Shown: piece after piece, positions 11,204-18,651 of the stretch
Numbering within the stretch: the stretch's first letter is position 1
How the letters are laid out: each line of letters begins with the position of its first letter
From: Bradyrhizobium sp. 21
GTDB taxonomy: Bacteria > Pseudomonadota > Alphaproteobacteria > Rhizobiales > Xanthobacteraceae
NCBI RefSeq assembly: GCF_023073335.1
Contig: NZ_JADPJG010000035.1
Span: forward strand, 739,020-803,019
Reading direction: 5' to 3'
DNA length: 64,000 nucleotides
The notes under the pieces: generated by a model
What the model was told of the DNA's origin: nothing
What the model saw: only the letters and a program-made list of their open reading frames with translations
The model's database searches: none
Position numbers and translations under genes: made by a program

Positions 11204-11315
11204 CACCTCTCCCGCTTGCGGGAGAGGTCGGCGCGAAGCGTCGGGTGAGGGCTCTCTCCTCTTGGGGAGTCTCGCTTGCCGAGACAACCTCTCCCGCAAG
11301 CGGGAGAGGGGGCGC
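11204..11315. repeat. Palindromic repeat inside the ABC transporter operon, family D
   Basis: Two hairpins, CCTCTCCCGCTTGCGGGAGA at about 11206 and CCTCTCCCGCAAGCGGGAGA at about 11288, flank about 60 bases containing GGTGAGGGCTCTC. The unit resembles the short REP-like elements common in alphaproteobacteria. It sits between the binding-protein gene (upstream) and the permease gene (downstream). There it could protect the 3' end of the upstream RNA or weaken readthrough. Confidence 0.75.
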
Positions 11316-11357
11316 AGCATCGTTTGTGGATCGAGCCTGATCCAAACTCATCACGCC

Positions 11358-12212
11358 TTACAGCGACACGCCCGGCGGAATGTCCGCTTCGGTCACGCCC
11401 ACCAGCTCCATGTTGGTGATGATCGCGTTGCGGATGAAGCCGAGGCCCTTGTTGAAGTCGATCCAGGTGTTGACGTAGTCGCGCCAGGTCTTGTCGGTCT
11501 CGCGGCGGAAGCCGGCGTTCGACGTCGTCGCGAAGATCGGCGTCGGCAGCACGAACTGGCCGAGCGAGGGATTCTTCTTCAGCACCGTCAGCGACAGCAT
11601 GGTGATCAGGCATTGCGCGTCGACGCGGCCGGTCTGCAGCGCGGCGGTGGCGTCGTCCGCGGTCTTCAGCCGCGTGATCTGCGCCTTCGGGATCAGCCGG
11701 CTGACGACCTGGTCGTGCGAGGAGCCCTGGTCGACCGCGATCTTGACCTCGGGCGAGTTCAGTTCGGCCCAGCTCTTCGGCTTGAAGTCCTTCTTGCAGA
11801 GGATGCCGAAGGCATTGTTGAAGACCGGCACCGAGAAGTCGATCACCAGCGCGCGCTTCGGGGTCGGGTTGAGGCCGAAGAAGACGTCGATCTTGTTGGA
11901 CTGTAGATCGAGCACCGAATTGCCCCAAGTGGTCTCGGTGATCTCGAGCTCGGCCTCCATGTCGTCGGCGAGTGCCTTGGCGATATCGACGTAAAAGCCC
12001 TTCCACTGGCCGCTGGCGAGATCCTTCATGTAATAGGGCGCGCCGCCGCCGACCGCGCCGATCCGCATCTTCTTGGTCCGGCGGATGCGGGCGAAGGTCG
12101 ATTCATTCGGATCGGCCGCCTGGGCCGCGGCCGGGGACGCCAGCGCGCCCGCGGTCACCGCGCCAATGGCGCCAAGTCCGACAATCGATGCAACATCACG
12201 GCGTGTAACCAT
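11358..12212 (-). CDS. Amino acid ABC transporter, periplasmic substrate-binding protein
   Basis: From the ATG at 12212 the protein is 284 residues and starts MVTRRDVASIVGLGAIGAVT, a signal peptide with a twin-arginine motif, so export by Tat is likely. The mature part is a family 3 solute-binding protein ('KMRIGAVGGGAPYYMKD', 'WKGFYVDIAKALADDM', 'DVFFGLNPTPKRAL', and a late 'VGVTEADIPPGVSL'). These proteins bind polar amino acids or related carboxylates. The longer frame upstream has no signal peptide and is rejected. It is the first gene of the transporter-SDR-epimerase operon. Confidence 0.92.
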   Translation of the reverse strand: MVTRRDVASIVGLGAIGAVTAGALASPAAAQAADPNESTFARIRRTKKMRIGAVGGGAPYYMKDLASGQWKGFYVDIAKALADDMEAELEITETTWGNSVLDLQSNKIDVFFGLNPTPKRALVIDFSVPVFNNAFGILCKKDFKPKSWAELNSPEVKIAVDQGSSHDQVVSRLIPKAQITRLKTADDATAALQTGRVDAQCLITMLSLTVLKKNPSLGQFVLPTPIFATTSNAGFRRETDKTWRDYVNTWIDFNKGLGFIRNAIITNMELVGVTEADIPPGVSL

Positions 12213-12447
12213 TGGGATCAATCGCTTTTCTGGTTGGATGAGGGGGCGTTCGGGAGCGCAAAAGCTTGTCTTTTGGGCGACATGGTCAGCCCCAGACCGC
12301 TTTCTGTCAGACTTCCGCGCACCCCTTTTGGGTCCCGGCACTGTTTCATAGCAAGACGTTCCAAGAGGCGGAAGCGCTGTTTCCGCCGTTGGCTACCCCC
12401 CGGTACCGCCGCTTTCTTCCTTGACGGTGACGGAAAGGTCGACTTGA

Positions 12448-13458
12448 ATGAGATCTCATCAACCTGAGATTGATGACATGGGTGAAGGAGCGACGAACGG
12501 GTCCCTTCCCGTACCCTATCGCGCCATCGGTCTGCTGATCGAGCAGCGAGCGCTCACCCTGTTCCTTGGCGCCGCCGCCTCCCTCGTTGGAGCGGGACAG
12601 GGAGCTCTTCCGAGCGGCAGCCAGCTCAGTGCCGCACTCGCCAATCTGGCAAGCTATCCTCTCAGTCAGGCCGGCGATTCCTTGACGAAGGTTGCGCAGT
12701 ATCTGGTCGAGTATGCCGGAGACCGCGATCTCATCCTGAGCTATATCAAGGCTCAGTTTCACGACAAGGTTCCTCAAACCTATCGTTGTGCGATCACGGA
12801 CTTCCTCGGCGAGGTCCCCGCGCAATACATGCCGAAGCTCATCGTCTCGACCAACTACGACACGCTCGTCGAGCGACTGCTCGAGAGCAGGTCGATTCCC
12901 TATGTCTGTATCTCTCACGTGTTAGGTCGGTCGAAATATGCGGGCCGTCTCATCGTCTATGAAAAGCTGGACGGGTTCTCCAGAAAATCGATCCTGACAC
13001 GCGCGGAAGCCGACGAACTCCTCCTCCAGAGGCTCGAAGGGAGCAGCCCTCGGGTCATTCTCTACAAGATGCACGGCAGCGCGATCTCATACGCTCCGAA
13101 GGACAAACGGGACGAAGCCCTCGCCGGAGGGTTGAATTCGATCGTGATCACCGAGCAGGACTACATCGACTACCTGGACAAGAACACGATGCAGCGCCTG
13201 CCGATCGAGCTGCAGCGCATGTTGCACAATTCGCAGTTTCTCTTTCTCGGCTATTCCCTGTCGGACTGGAATTTCCGCCTGTTGTTGCATCGGCTTCGCG
13301 AAAGCCAGGCCGGCGCGGAGACCAAGCATTATGCGTGCCTGCTGCAGAACGACCCCGTCGAGTCGATTTTCTGGCAGAAGCGCGGCGTCAACATCCACTA
13401 CGTTTCGCTCGATCTATTCTTGTCGAACCTCAGGCAGCATCTCGAATTCGCACCATGA
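12448..13458 (+). CDS. SIR2-like NADase domain protein
   Basis: The 336-residue protein matches the SIR2_2 group rather than protein deacetylases. Visible motifs are the nucleotide-binding FLGAAAS at 39-45, STNYD at 134-138, the catalytic His in KMHGS at 209, and the group-specific 'FLFLGYSLSDWNFR'. The zinc-binding cysteines of deacetylating sirtuins are absent. In known anti-phage proteins this fold degrades NAD(+) and stops cell growth. The start at 12448 has GGAAAGG nine bases upstream; a second ATG lies at 12478. Its stop overlaps the start of the nSTAND ATPase gene (ATGA), so the two are translationally coupled. The surrounding base composition looks less GC-rich than the core genes. 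Function in defence is inferred. Confidence 0.85.
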   Translation: MRSHQPEIDDMGEGATNGSLPVPYRAIGLLIEQRALTLFLGAAASLVGAGQGALPSGSQLSAALANLASYPLSQAGDSLTKVAQYLVEYAGDRDLILSYIKAQFHDKVPQTYRCAITDFLGEVPAQYMPKLIVSTNYDTLVERLLESRSIPYVCISHVLGRSKYAGRLIVYEKLDGFSRKSILTRAEADELLLQRLEGSSPRVILYKMHGSAISYAPKDKRDEALAGGLNSIVITEQDYIDYLDKNTMQRLPIELQRMLHNSQFLFLGYSLSDWNFRLLLHRLRESQAGAETKHYACLLQNDPVESIFWQKRGVNIHYVSLDLFLSNLRQHLEFAP

Positions 13459-14921
13459 ATCCATTCGTCGGTTTGCGCCCGTATCGCGAGGATGAACGCC
13501 ACCTGTTCATGGGCAGGGAGCTTGCGGCCGCCTATGTCGAGACGAAATCCGCCATCAACCCGCTGACATTGCTGTTCGCCCGCAGCGGAATCGGCAAATC
13601 CTCCTTCCTGACATCGAGGCTGATACCGGAACTGAGAGAGCAGCATCCGATCGTCTATCTCAATGAATGGGGAGCGGCCCGGCCCGAGACGATGGTACGG
13701 GGGGCCTTGGAACGGCTGACAGTGTCGGCGAACGGAGGAGCCGGCGGTTATTTGTTGCTGGACCAGTTCGAGGACGTGTTCAAGCTGGACACCGATCGAA
13801 ACGCGCTCTGGGACTGTCTCGCCGAAGCCGTGAACACCGAGGACGATGGGACACGCATCATTGTCACGATGCGGGAGGAATGGCTGGGCGCGTGGGAAGA
13901 GGTCGAACAGTACATCCCCGAAGCATATGGGTCGATGATCAGGCTTGCGCCGCTCTCGGAAAGAGAACTTCGTCGCGCCGTCATCAAGCCGATCGAGCTT
14001 GAAGGACGCGTCCGCGTCGACAAGCCCTTTGTCGACAGCCTGCTTCGGGATCTGCGTCAGCAGAATGCGTTCGGTCTCGGAGCCCGCTTCGTTGAGCCTG
14101 GGCTGCTCCAGCTCGTTTGCCATCGCTTGTGGGAGGAAGCGGATCGAACGGATCAGGTGCTGGACCAGACGCTCTATGCCCGCCTTGGCGGGGCCGATGC
14201 GATCATTCGCGACTTCGTATGGCGACACCTCGAAACGGACTCATCGTCCGGGCAGTCCTTTGCGGCCGACCAGCGCGTCCTGTGGGCGGGTCTGGCGAGG
14301 CATTTGTCAGTCGCCCAGGGGGTGAAGGCATCGGTCACCGCCGAGATGCTGGCTCAAAAGCTGCTGTTGAAGGATCTCGGCATTGCCGGCCCGGCCGTTG
14401 CCGCGGGGAAGGGGTGGTCGGTTCAGCGCTATCTGCTAAAGCCGGTCGAACAGCGATCCGAACCCAACGAGACGCTGATCACGTGGATTGCCGGCACGCT
14501 CGACAAGGCTCATTCCTACGGCTTCCTCAAGAAACAAGAGGGCTTCAACGTCGGCAGCGAGCGCGCTCGCCTCTACGAATTGTCTCATGACGGGCTGGAT
14601 GCCGTTTTCAAGACGTTTGCACTCGAGTTCGAAAAGTGGCTGTACCGCAGGGTCATCGCGTTCTGGGCCGTTGTCTTTGTCGTTCTCCTTCTCTTGCCAA
14701 TCTATATCTATTTCGCTGTCACGGAGGGCTTGCTGCGAGCCCTATTCACTCTGGGCATCGTGCTGGTGTTAACGGCGGTCTATCTTGGCTTGATATGGCT
14801 CATGACCAAATTATTCGAGTTTATCGCATACCTTCTCTACTATCCGATCGTCAGGCTCCTCGCCCGTGGCTCGATCTCGAACCGTCAAAAGCCGGTCGAG
14901 CTTCCTCCGCCGGTTCCGTGA
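13455..14921 (+). CDS. nSTAND-type ATPase with C-terminal membrane segments
   Basis: The 489-residue protein begins NPFVGLRPYREDERHLFMGR, the signature entry of nSTAND NTPases. Walker A is RSGIGKSSF at 43-51 and Walker B LLDQFED at 101-107, followed by an arginine-containing 'MREEW' stretch and a winged-helix region. There is no TPR or WD repeat sensor. Instead, two strong membrane segments lie at 401-423 and 430-451 with a third hydrophobic stretch at 455-470. STAND proteins are oligomerising switches. Here it could sense a membrane or intracellular trigger and activate the SIR2 partner encoded immediately upstream (ATGA overlap). This division of labour is inferred. The longer frame start inside the SIR2 gene is rejected. 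Confidence 0.85.
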   Translation: MNPFVGLRPYREDERHLFMGRELAAAYVETKSAINPLTLLFARSGIGKSSFLTSRLIPELREQHPIVYLNEWGAARPETMVRGALERLTVSANGGAGGYLLLDQFEDVFKLDTDRNALWDCLAEAVNTEDDGTRIIVTMREEWLGAWEEVEQYIPEAYGSMIRLAPLSERELRRAVIKPIELEGRVRVDKPFVDSLLRDLRQQNAFGLGARFVEPGLLQLVCHRLWEEADRTDQVLDQTLYARLGGADAIIRDFVWRHLETDSSSGQSFAADQRVLWAGLARHLSVAQGVKASVTAEMLAQKLLLKDLGIAGPAVAAGKGWSVQRYLLKPVEQRSEPNETLITWIAGTLDKAHSYGFLKKQEGFNVGSERARLYELSHDGLDAVFKTFALEFEKWLYRRVIAFWAVVFVVLLLLPIYIYFAVTEGLLRALFTLGIVLVLTAVYLGLIWLMTKLFEFIAYLLYYPIVRLLARGSISNRQKPVELPPPVP

Positions 14922-15012
14922 GCCTGCGGAGCCTCGTTGGGGAGACGAATCCGGCGGCGGTTTTCGACCGGTCCCCGCTTGCTTTCCGGCCCTTTTGGCC
15001 CCAAATAGGGAC

Positions 15013-15110
15013 CGGGAGATTGGCGGTGGACGAGCCACTCGCCAACCGGGTCAGGTCCGGAAGGAAGCAGCCCTAACGAGGTCCGGATCGGGTCGCTCGT
15101 CAGTCTCCTA
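15013..15110 (+). ncRNA. ffs: Signal recognition particle RNA (4.5S, small bacterial type)
   Basis: The conserved apical SRP element GGTCAGGTCCGGAAGGAAGC followed by AGCCCTAACG is present at 15049-15078. The outer helix is visible: GGAGA at 15015-15019 pairs with TCTCC at 15104-15108, and CGAGC pairs with GCTCG further in. A T-run follows at about 15114. The RNA joins Ffh to target inner membrane proteins to the translocon. Its place just upstream of dnaX, ybaB and recR is the usual order in this group. Exact ends are estimated from the helix. Confidence 0.93.
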
Positions 15111-15206
15111 CCTGTTTTTCCGAGCGAATTGCGCCGGCGGGCTTCCCGCCAGCGCGCTCCTTTCCGCAAAACGCCGGCCGAGAGAGATTTCATTGCGGAT
15201 CGACCG

Positions 15207-17030
15207 ATGACCGACGCTGGCGCCCCTCCCAACCCTGACAGCGCCGGCCAGGCCAGCAACGCGCCTTACCGGGTGCTCGCGCGCAAATACCGGCCCTCCT
15301 CATTCGACCATCTGATCGGCCAGGAGGCCGTGGTCCGCACCGTCTCCAACGCGTTCGAGACCGGGCGGATTCCGCAGGCCTGGATCCTCACCGGCGTCCG
15401 CGGGGTCGGCAAGACCACCACCGCGCGCATTCTCGCCCGTGCGCTCAACTACGAGATGCCGGATGGTTCGGTGAAGGGCCCGACCGTCCACATGCCGACG
15501 CTCGGCGTGCATTGCCAGGCCATCATGGAAAGCCGGCACATGGACGTGCTGGAGATGGACGCGGCCTCGCATACCGGCGTCGACGACGTTCGTCAGATCA
15601 ATGACAGCGTTCGCTACGCGCCAGCCAGCGCCCGCTACAAGGTCTACATCATCGACGAAGTCCACATGCTGTCGACGGCGGCGTTCAATGCCTTCCTGAA
15701 GACGCTGGAGGAACCGCCGGAGCACGCCAAATTCGTGTTCGCCACGACAGAGATTCGCAAGGTTCCCGTCACGGTGCTGTCGCGCTGCCAGCGTTTCGAC
15801 CTGCGCCGCGTCGAGGCCGACGTGCTGATGAAGCATCTCGCCAACATCGCGGCCAAGGAAAACGTCGAGATCGAGCCGGAGGCGCTCGGCATTATCGCGC
15901 GTGCCGCCGAAGGCTCGGTGCGCGACTCGCTGTCGCTGCTCGACCAGGCCATCGCGCATGCGGCGGGCACCGTGAAGGCCGACGCCGTCAGGCAGATGCT
16001 GGGGCTCGCCGACCGCACGCGTGTGATCGACCTCTTCGATTCGCTGGCGCGCGGCGACATTGCGAGCGCCTTCAGGGAGTTCCGCGACCAGTACGACGTC
16101 GGCGCCGATCCGATCGTGGTGCTGTCCGACCTCGCGGAATTCGTCAATTTCGTCACCCGCGTCAAGATCGTTCCGGCGACCGCCGACAACGTCGCCTATG
16201 GCGAGACCGAGCGCGTGCGCGCGCGGGATTTCGCCTCGAAAATCTCGATGCGCGTGCTGTCGCGGATGTGGCAGATGCTGCTCAAGGGCATCACCGAGGT
16301 GCAGGCCGCGACGCGGCCCGCGGCAGCCGCCGAGATGGTGCTGGTGCGCATCGCTTATGTCGCTGATTTGCCGACGCCGGATGAGGCGCTCAAAATGCTG
16401 GAGCAGAACGGCGGCGGTTCGCCGGTCGCGAGCGGCGGTAGTGCCGCGCGCAGCGCACCGGCCGCGCCGGTGGCTTCCGCAGCGCCAGTTCGTATGCCGA
16501 GTTCGTCGCCGTCATCGTTCGGCGGCGGTGCCCGGCCGCAGATGGCCGCACCTGTGCCTGCAGCTAGCCCGCAAGCCGCCGCACCCGTGCTGCGGGTCAC
16601 GAGCTTCACCCAGCTCGTCGCGCTCGCCGGCCAGAAGCGCGACGTCCTGACCAAGGGCGCGCTCGAAGGCGACATGCGCCTCGTCCGTTTCGAGGAGGGC
16701 CGGCTGGAGATTGCGCTCGAGCCGAACGCCTCCAAGACCATGATCACCGAGCTGGCGCGCAAGTTCGAGCAGTGGACTGGCCGCCGCTGGACCGTGATCG
16801 TTTCCAACGAGCAGGGCCAGCCGACGCTGCGTTCGGTCAACCATGCGGCCAAGCAGGAGCATGCGCGCACCGCCGAGGCCGATCCGCGGGTGCAGGAGGT
16901 GCTGTCGCGCTTCCCGGGTGCGAAGGTCGTCGAGGTCCGCAAGCTTGCGCCCGAGACACCGGAAACCAATATGAATGCGGACTATGGCAGTGACGATCCG
17001 CCCGATGGTTCCGACGGCGACGATCTCTAG
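15207..17030 (+). CDS. dnaX: DNA polymerase III subunit gamma/tau
   Basis: The 607-residue clamp-loader subunit opens with YRVLARKYRPSSFDHLIGQE. Walker A is GVRGVGKTT, and the Walker B/DExx box is IIDEVHMLS, with sensor 1 in 'FVFATTEIRKVP'. The zinc-binding cysteines of the E. coli protein are largely missing ('GVHCQAIMESRHMDVLEMDAA'), as is usual in alphaproteobacteria. A Pro/Ala-rich linker separates the ATPase from a tau-like C-terminal domain. It loads the sliding clamp at replication forks. The start at 15207 (MTDAGAPP) is preferred over a frame beginning in the SRP RNA trailer. Confidence 0.95.
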   Translation: MTDAGAPPNPDSAGQASNAPYRVLARKYRPSSFDHLIGQEAVVRTVSNAFETGRIPQAWILTGVRGVGKTTTARILARALNYEMPDGSVKGPTVHMPTLGVHCQAIMESRHMDVLEMDAASHTGVDDVRQINDSVRYAPASARYKVYIIDEVHMLSTAAFNAFLKTLEEPPEHAKFVFATTEIRKVPVTVLSRCQRFDLRRVEADVLMKHLANIAAKENVEIEPEALGIIARAAEGSVRDSLSLLDQAIAHAAGTVKADAVRQMLGLADRTRVIDLFDSLARGDIASAFREFRDQYDVGADPIVVLSDLAEFVNFVTRVKIVPATADNVAYGETERVRARDFASKISMRVLSRMWQMLLKGITEVQAATRPAAAAEMVLVRIAYVADLPTPDEALKMLEQNGGGSPVASGGSAARSAPAAPVASAAPVRMPSSSPSSFGGGARPQMAAPVPAASPQAAAPVLRVTSFTQLVALAGQKRDVLTKGALEGDMRLVRFEEGRLEIALEPNASKTMITELARKFEQWTGRRWTVIVSNEQGQPTLRSVNHAAKQEHARTAEADPRVQEVLSRFPGAKVVEVRKLAPETPETNMNADYGSDDPPDGSDGDDL

Positions 17031-17113
17031 AGCACGATCCGGAAAAGTGTGAAGCGGTTTTCCGATAAGATCATGCGCAACAGGATGCTAAAGCGCGTCT
17101 AATCGCGCTTTAG
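17031..17113. repeat. Intergenic repeat, family E, with hairpin
   Basis: AGCACGATCCGGAAAAGTGT followed by GAAGCGGTTTTCCGATAAGA and TCATGC is one copy of a dispersed repeat. A perfect hairpin follows: CTAAAGCGCG at 17088-17097 and CGCGCTTTAG at 17104-17113 with a 6-base loop. A second copy with a similar hairpin is at 35505-35606. It lies between dnaX and ybaB and may attenuate transcription between them. Confidence 0.75.
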
Positions 17114-17138
17114 CCCTTTCTTTCCAAGGACAGCACCG

Positions 17139-17459
17139 ATGGTCGATATTTTCGGCATGATGAAGCAGGCGCAGCAGCTGCAATCCAAGATGCAGGAGAT
17201 GCAGGACCAGCTCGCCAACGTGGAGGTCGAAGGCATCTCCGGCGGCGGTCTCGTCGCCGTGCGCATGACGGCGAAGATGGACGTGAAGGGCATCAAGATC
17301 GATCCCTCGCTGATGAAGCCAGAGGAGCGCGAGGTGCTGGAAGATCTGCTCGTCACCGCGCTTGGTGACGCCCGCCGCAAGGCGGAAGCCGCCATGCAGG
17401 AGAAGATGCAGGCGCTCACGGGCGGGCTCAGCCTGCCGCCGGGGATGTTCGGCCAGTAA
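17139..17459 (+). CDS. YbaB/EbfC family nucleoid-associated protein
   Basis: The 106-residue protein has the family form: an N-terminal coiled helix (MMKQAQQLQSKMQEMQDQLA), a central beta sheet, and 'GDARRKAEAAMQEKM' near the end with a C-terminal Gly/Pro tail. Such proteins bind DNA as dimers. It lies one base before recR; the ybaB-recR pair is conserved across bacteria. Confidence 0.94.
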   Translation: MVDIFGMMKQAQQLQSKMQEMQDQLANVEVEGISGGGLVAVRMTAKMDVKGIKIDPSLMKPEEREVLEDLLVTALGDARRKAEAAMQEKMQALTGGLSLPPGMFGQ

Positions 17460-17460
17460 C

Positions 17461-18063
17461 ATGGGCGCGGTTGCAGGTCCTGAAATCGAGCGGCTGGTCC
17501 AGCTTCTCGCACGGCTGCCGGGCCTGGGTCCGCGCTCCGCGCGGCGCGCGGCGTTGCATCTGATCAAGAAGCGCGAAGCGCTGATGATGCCGCTGTCCTC
17601 GGCCATGCAGGTCGCGCTCGATAAGGTCGAGGTCTGCAAGACCTGCGGCAACATCGACACGCAAAATCCCTGCACGGTCTGCATCGATCCGAAGCGCGAC
17701 GGCGCCATCATCGTCGTCGTCGCCGACGTCGCCGATCTCTGGGCGCTGGAGCGGGCCAATGCGACGCAGGGGCGCTATCATGTGCTGGGCGCGACATTGT
17801 CGCCGCTCGACGGCGTCGGCCCGCAGGACCTCACCATCGAGGCGCTGGTGGCGCGCGCGCATGACGCGCAGGTGCATGAGGTCATCCTGGCGCTGAATGC
17901 CACCGTCGACGGCCAGACCACGGCACACTACATCACCGACCTGCTTCAGGACGCCAACGTAAAAGTAACCCGGCTCGCCCATGGTGTGCCGGTCGGCGGC
18001 GAGCTTGATTATCTCGATGAAGGTACGCTATCGGCCGCGATGCGGCAGCGCACCTTGTTCTAG
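17461..18063 (+). CDS. recR: Recombination mediator protein RecR
   Basis: The 200-residue protein has the N-terminal helix-hairpin-helix (LARLPGLGPRSARRAALHLI). A zinc finger follows (CKTCG...CTVC), and then the Toprim domain (IVVVADVADLWALERA, and 'EVILALNATVDGQTTAHYI'). The C-terminal 'RLAHGVPVGGELDYLDEGTL' motif is intact. RecR works with RecF and RecO to load RecA at gaps. The start one base after the ybaB stop gives the family N-terminus; a longer frame inside ybaB is rejected. Confidence 0.95.
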   Translation: MGAVAGPEIERLVQLLARLPGLGPRSARRAALHLIKKREALMMPLSSAMQVALDKVEVCKTCGNIDTQNPCTVCIDPKRDGAIIVVVADVADLWALERANATQGRYHVLGATLSPLDGVGPQDLTIEALVARAHDAQVHEVILALNATVDGQTTAHYITDLLQDANVKVTRLAHGVPVGGELDYLDEGTLSAAMRQRTLF

Positions 18064-18089
18064 CCATCCAGACTTACGGAACGGACGAC

Positions 18090-18527
18090 ATGACGAAACT
18101 TTTCGCCACACGATGGGCTTTGGTCGCGACGATGATGATGCTGGTGACACCGGCCATCTCCGCGCAGCAGGGCGATGAGGCGCCGCCGCCGTCAAAACCC
18201 GGCAAGCCGATCAACACCGGCGACGTGCTCTCGGGCGCACTGAACGCGATGAAAGTGCGCGACGTCAAGAATGTCGGCAAACGGGTTGCGACCTACCAGA
18301 TCACCTCCGAGCCGCGCCGTCTGCCGGCGCCGAGCGGCCTGTGCAATCTCGAGACCGGACCCGAGACCTTCCAGCTCGTTCCCAGCGGCGACGCGCAGGC
18401 CGCGCAGCTGAAGACGTTCGCCGGCAAGGAGATCTCGGTCAAGGTCGACGAGGTCGCCTGCGCCAGCGATCCCGGCCAGATGAGCGAAGCCGTGATCACG
18501 AAGTGGAGTTTGATCAAGAAGCAGTAG
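18090..18527 (+). CDS. Small exported protein of unknown function
   Basis: I do not recognise this 145-residue protein. It has a clear signal peptide (MTKLFATRWALVATMMMLVT, cleavage probably after ISA) followed by a Pro-rich stretch and a compact region. That region has two cysteines ('GLCNLETGPETFQL' and 'DEVACASDPGQM') that could form a disulphide. It starts 26 bases after recR and may share its transcript. The location is probably periplasmic. Confidence 0.75.
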   Translation: MTKLFATRWALVATMMMLVTPAISAQQGDEAPPPSKPGKPINTGDVLSGALNAMKVRDVKNVGKRVATYQITSEPRRLPAPSGLCNLETGPETFQLVPSGDAQAAQLKTFAGKEISVKVDEVACASDPGQMSEAVITKWSLIKKQ

Positions 18528-18546
18528 GGGGCGGATCCTCTCTCCG

Positions 18547-18634
18547 TCGTCATTGCGAGGAGCTCTTGCGACGAAGCAATCCAGACTGTTTCCGCGGAGA
18601 TAGTCTGGATTGCTTCGCTTCGCTCGCAATGACG
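18547..18634. repeat. Intergenic palindromic repeat, family C
   Basis: The left arm CGTCATTGCGAGGAGCTCTT, with GAAGCAATCCAGACT, is answered by AGTCTGGATTGCTTCGCTTC and CTCGCAATGACG. The whole 88-base element folds into one long imperfect hairpin between convergent genes. A related, more degraded copy lies at 31034-31146. Confidence 0.75.
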
Positions 18635-18651
18635 AAGGGGAGACCTGAGCG

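Noticed and set aside
15013..15110. SRP RNA gene as insertion site of the SIR2-nSTAND pair
   Set aside because: I looked for a direct repeat of the SRP RNA end on the far side of the pair (12.2-12.45 kb) and saw none, so no boundary is claimed.
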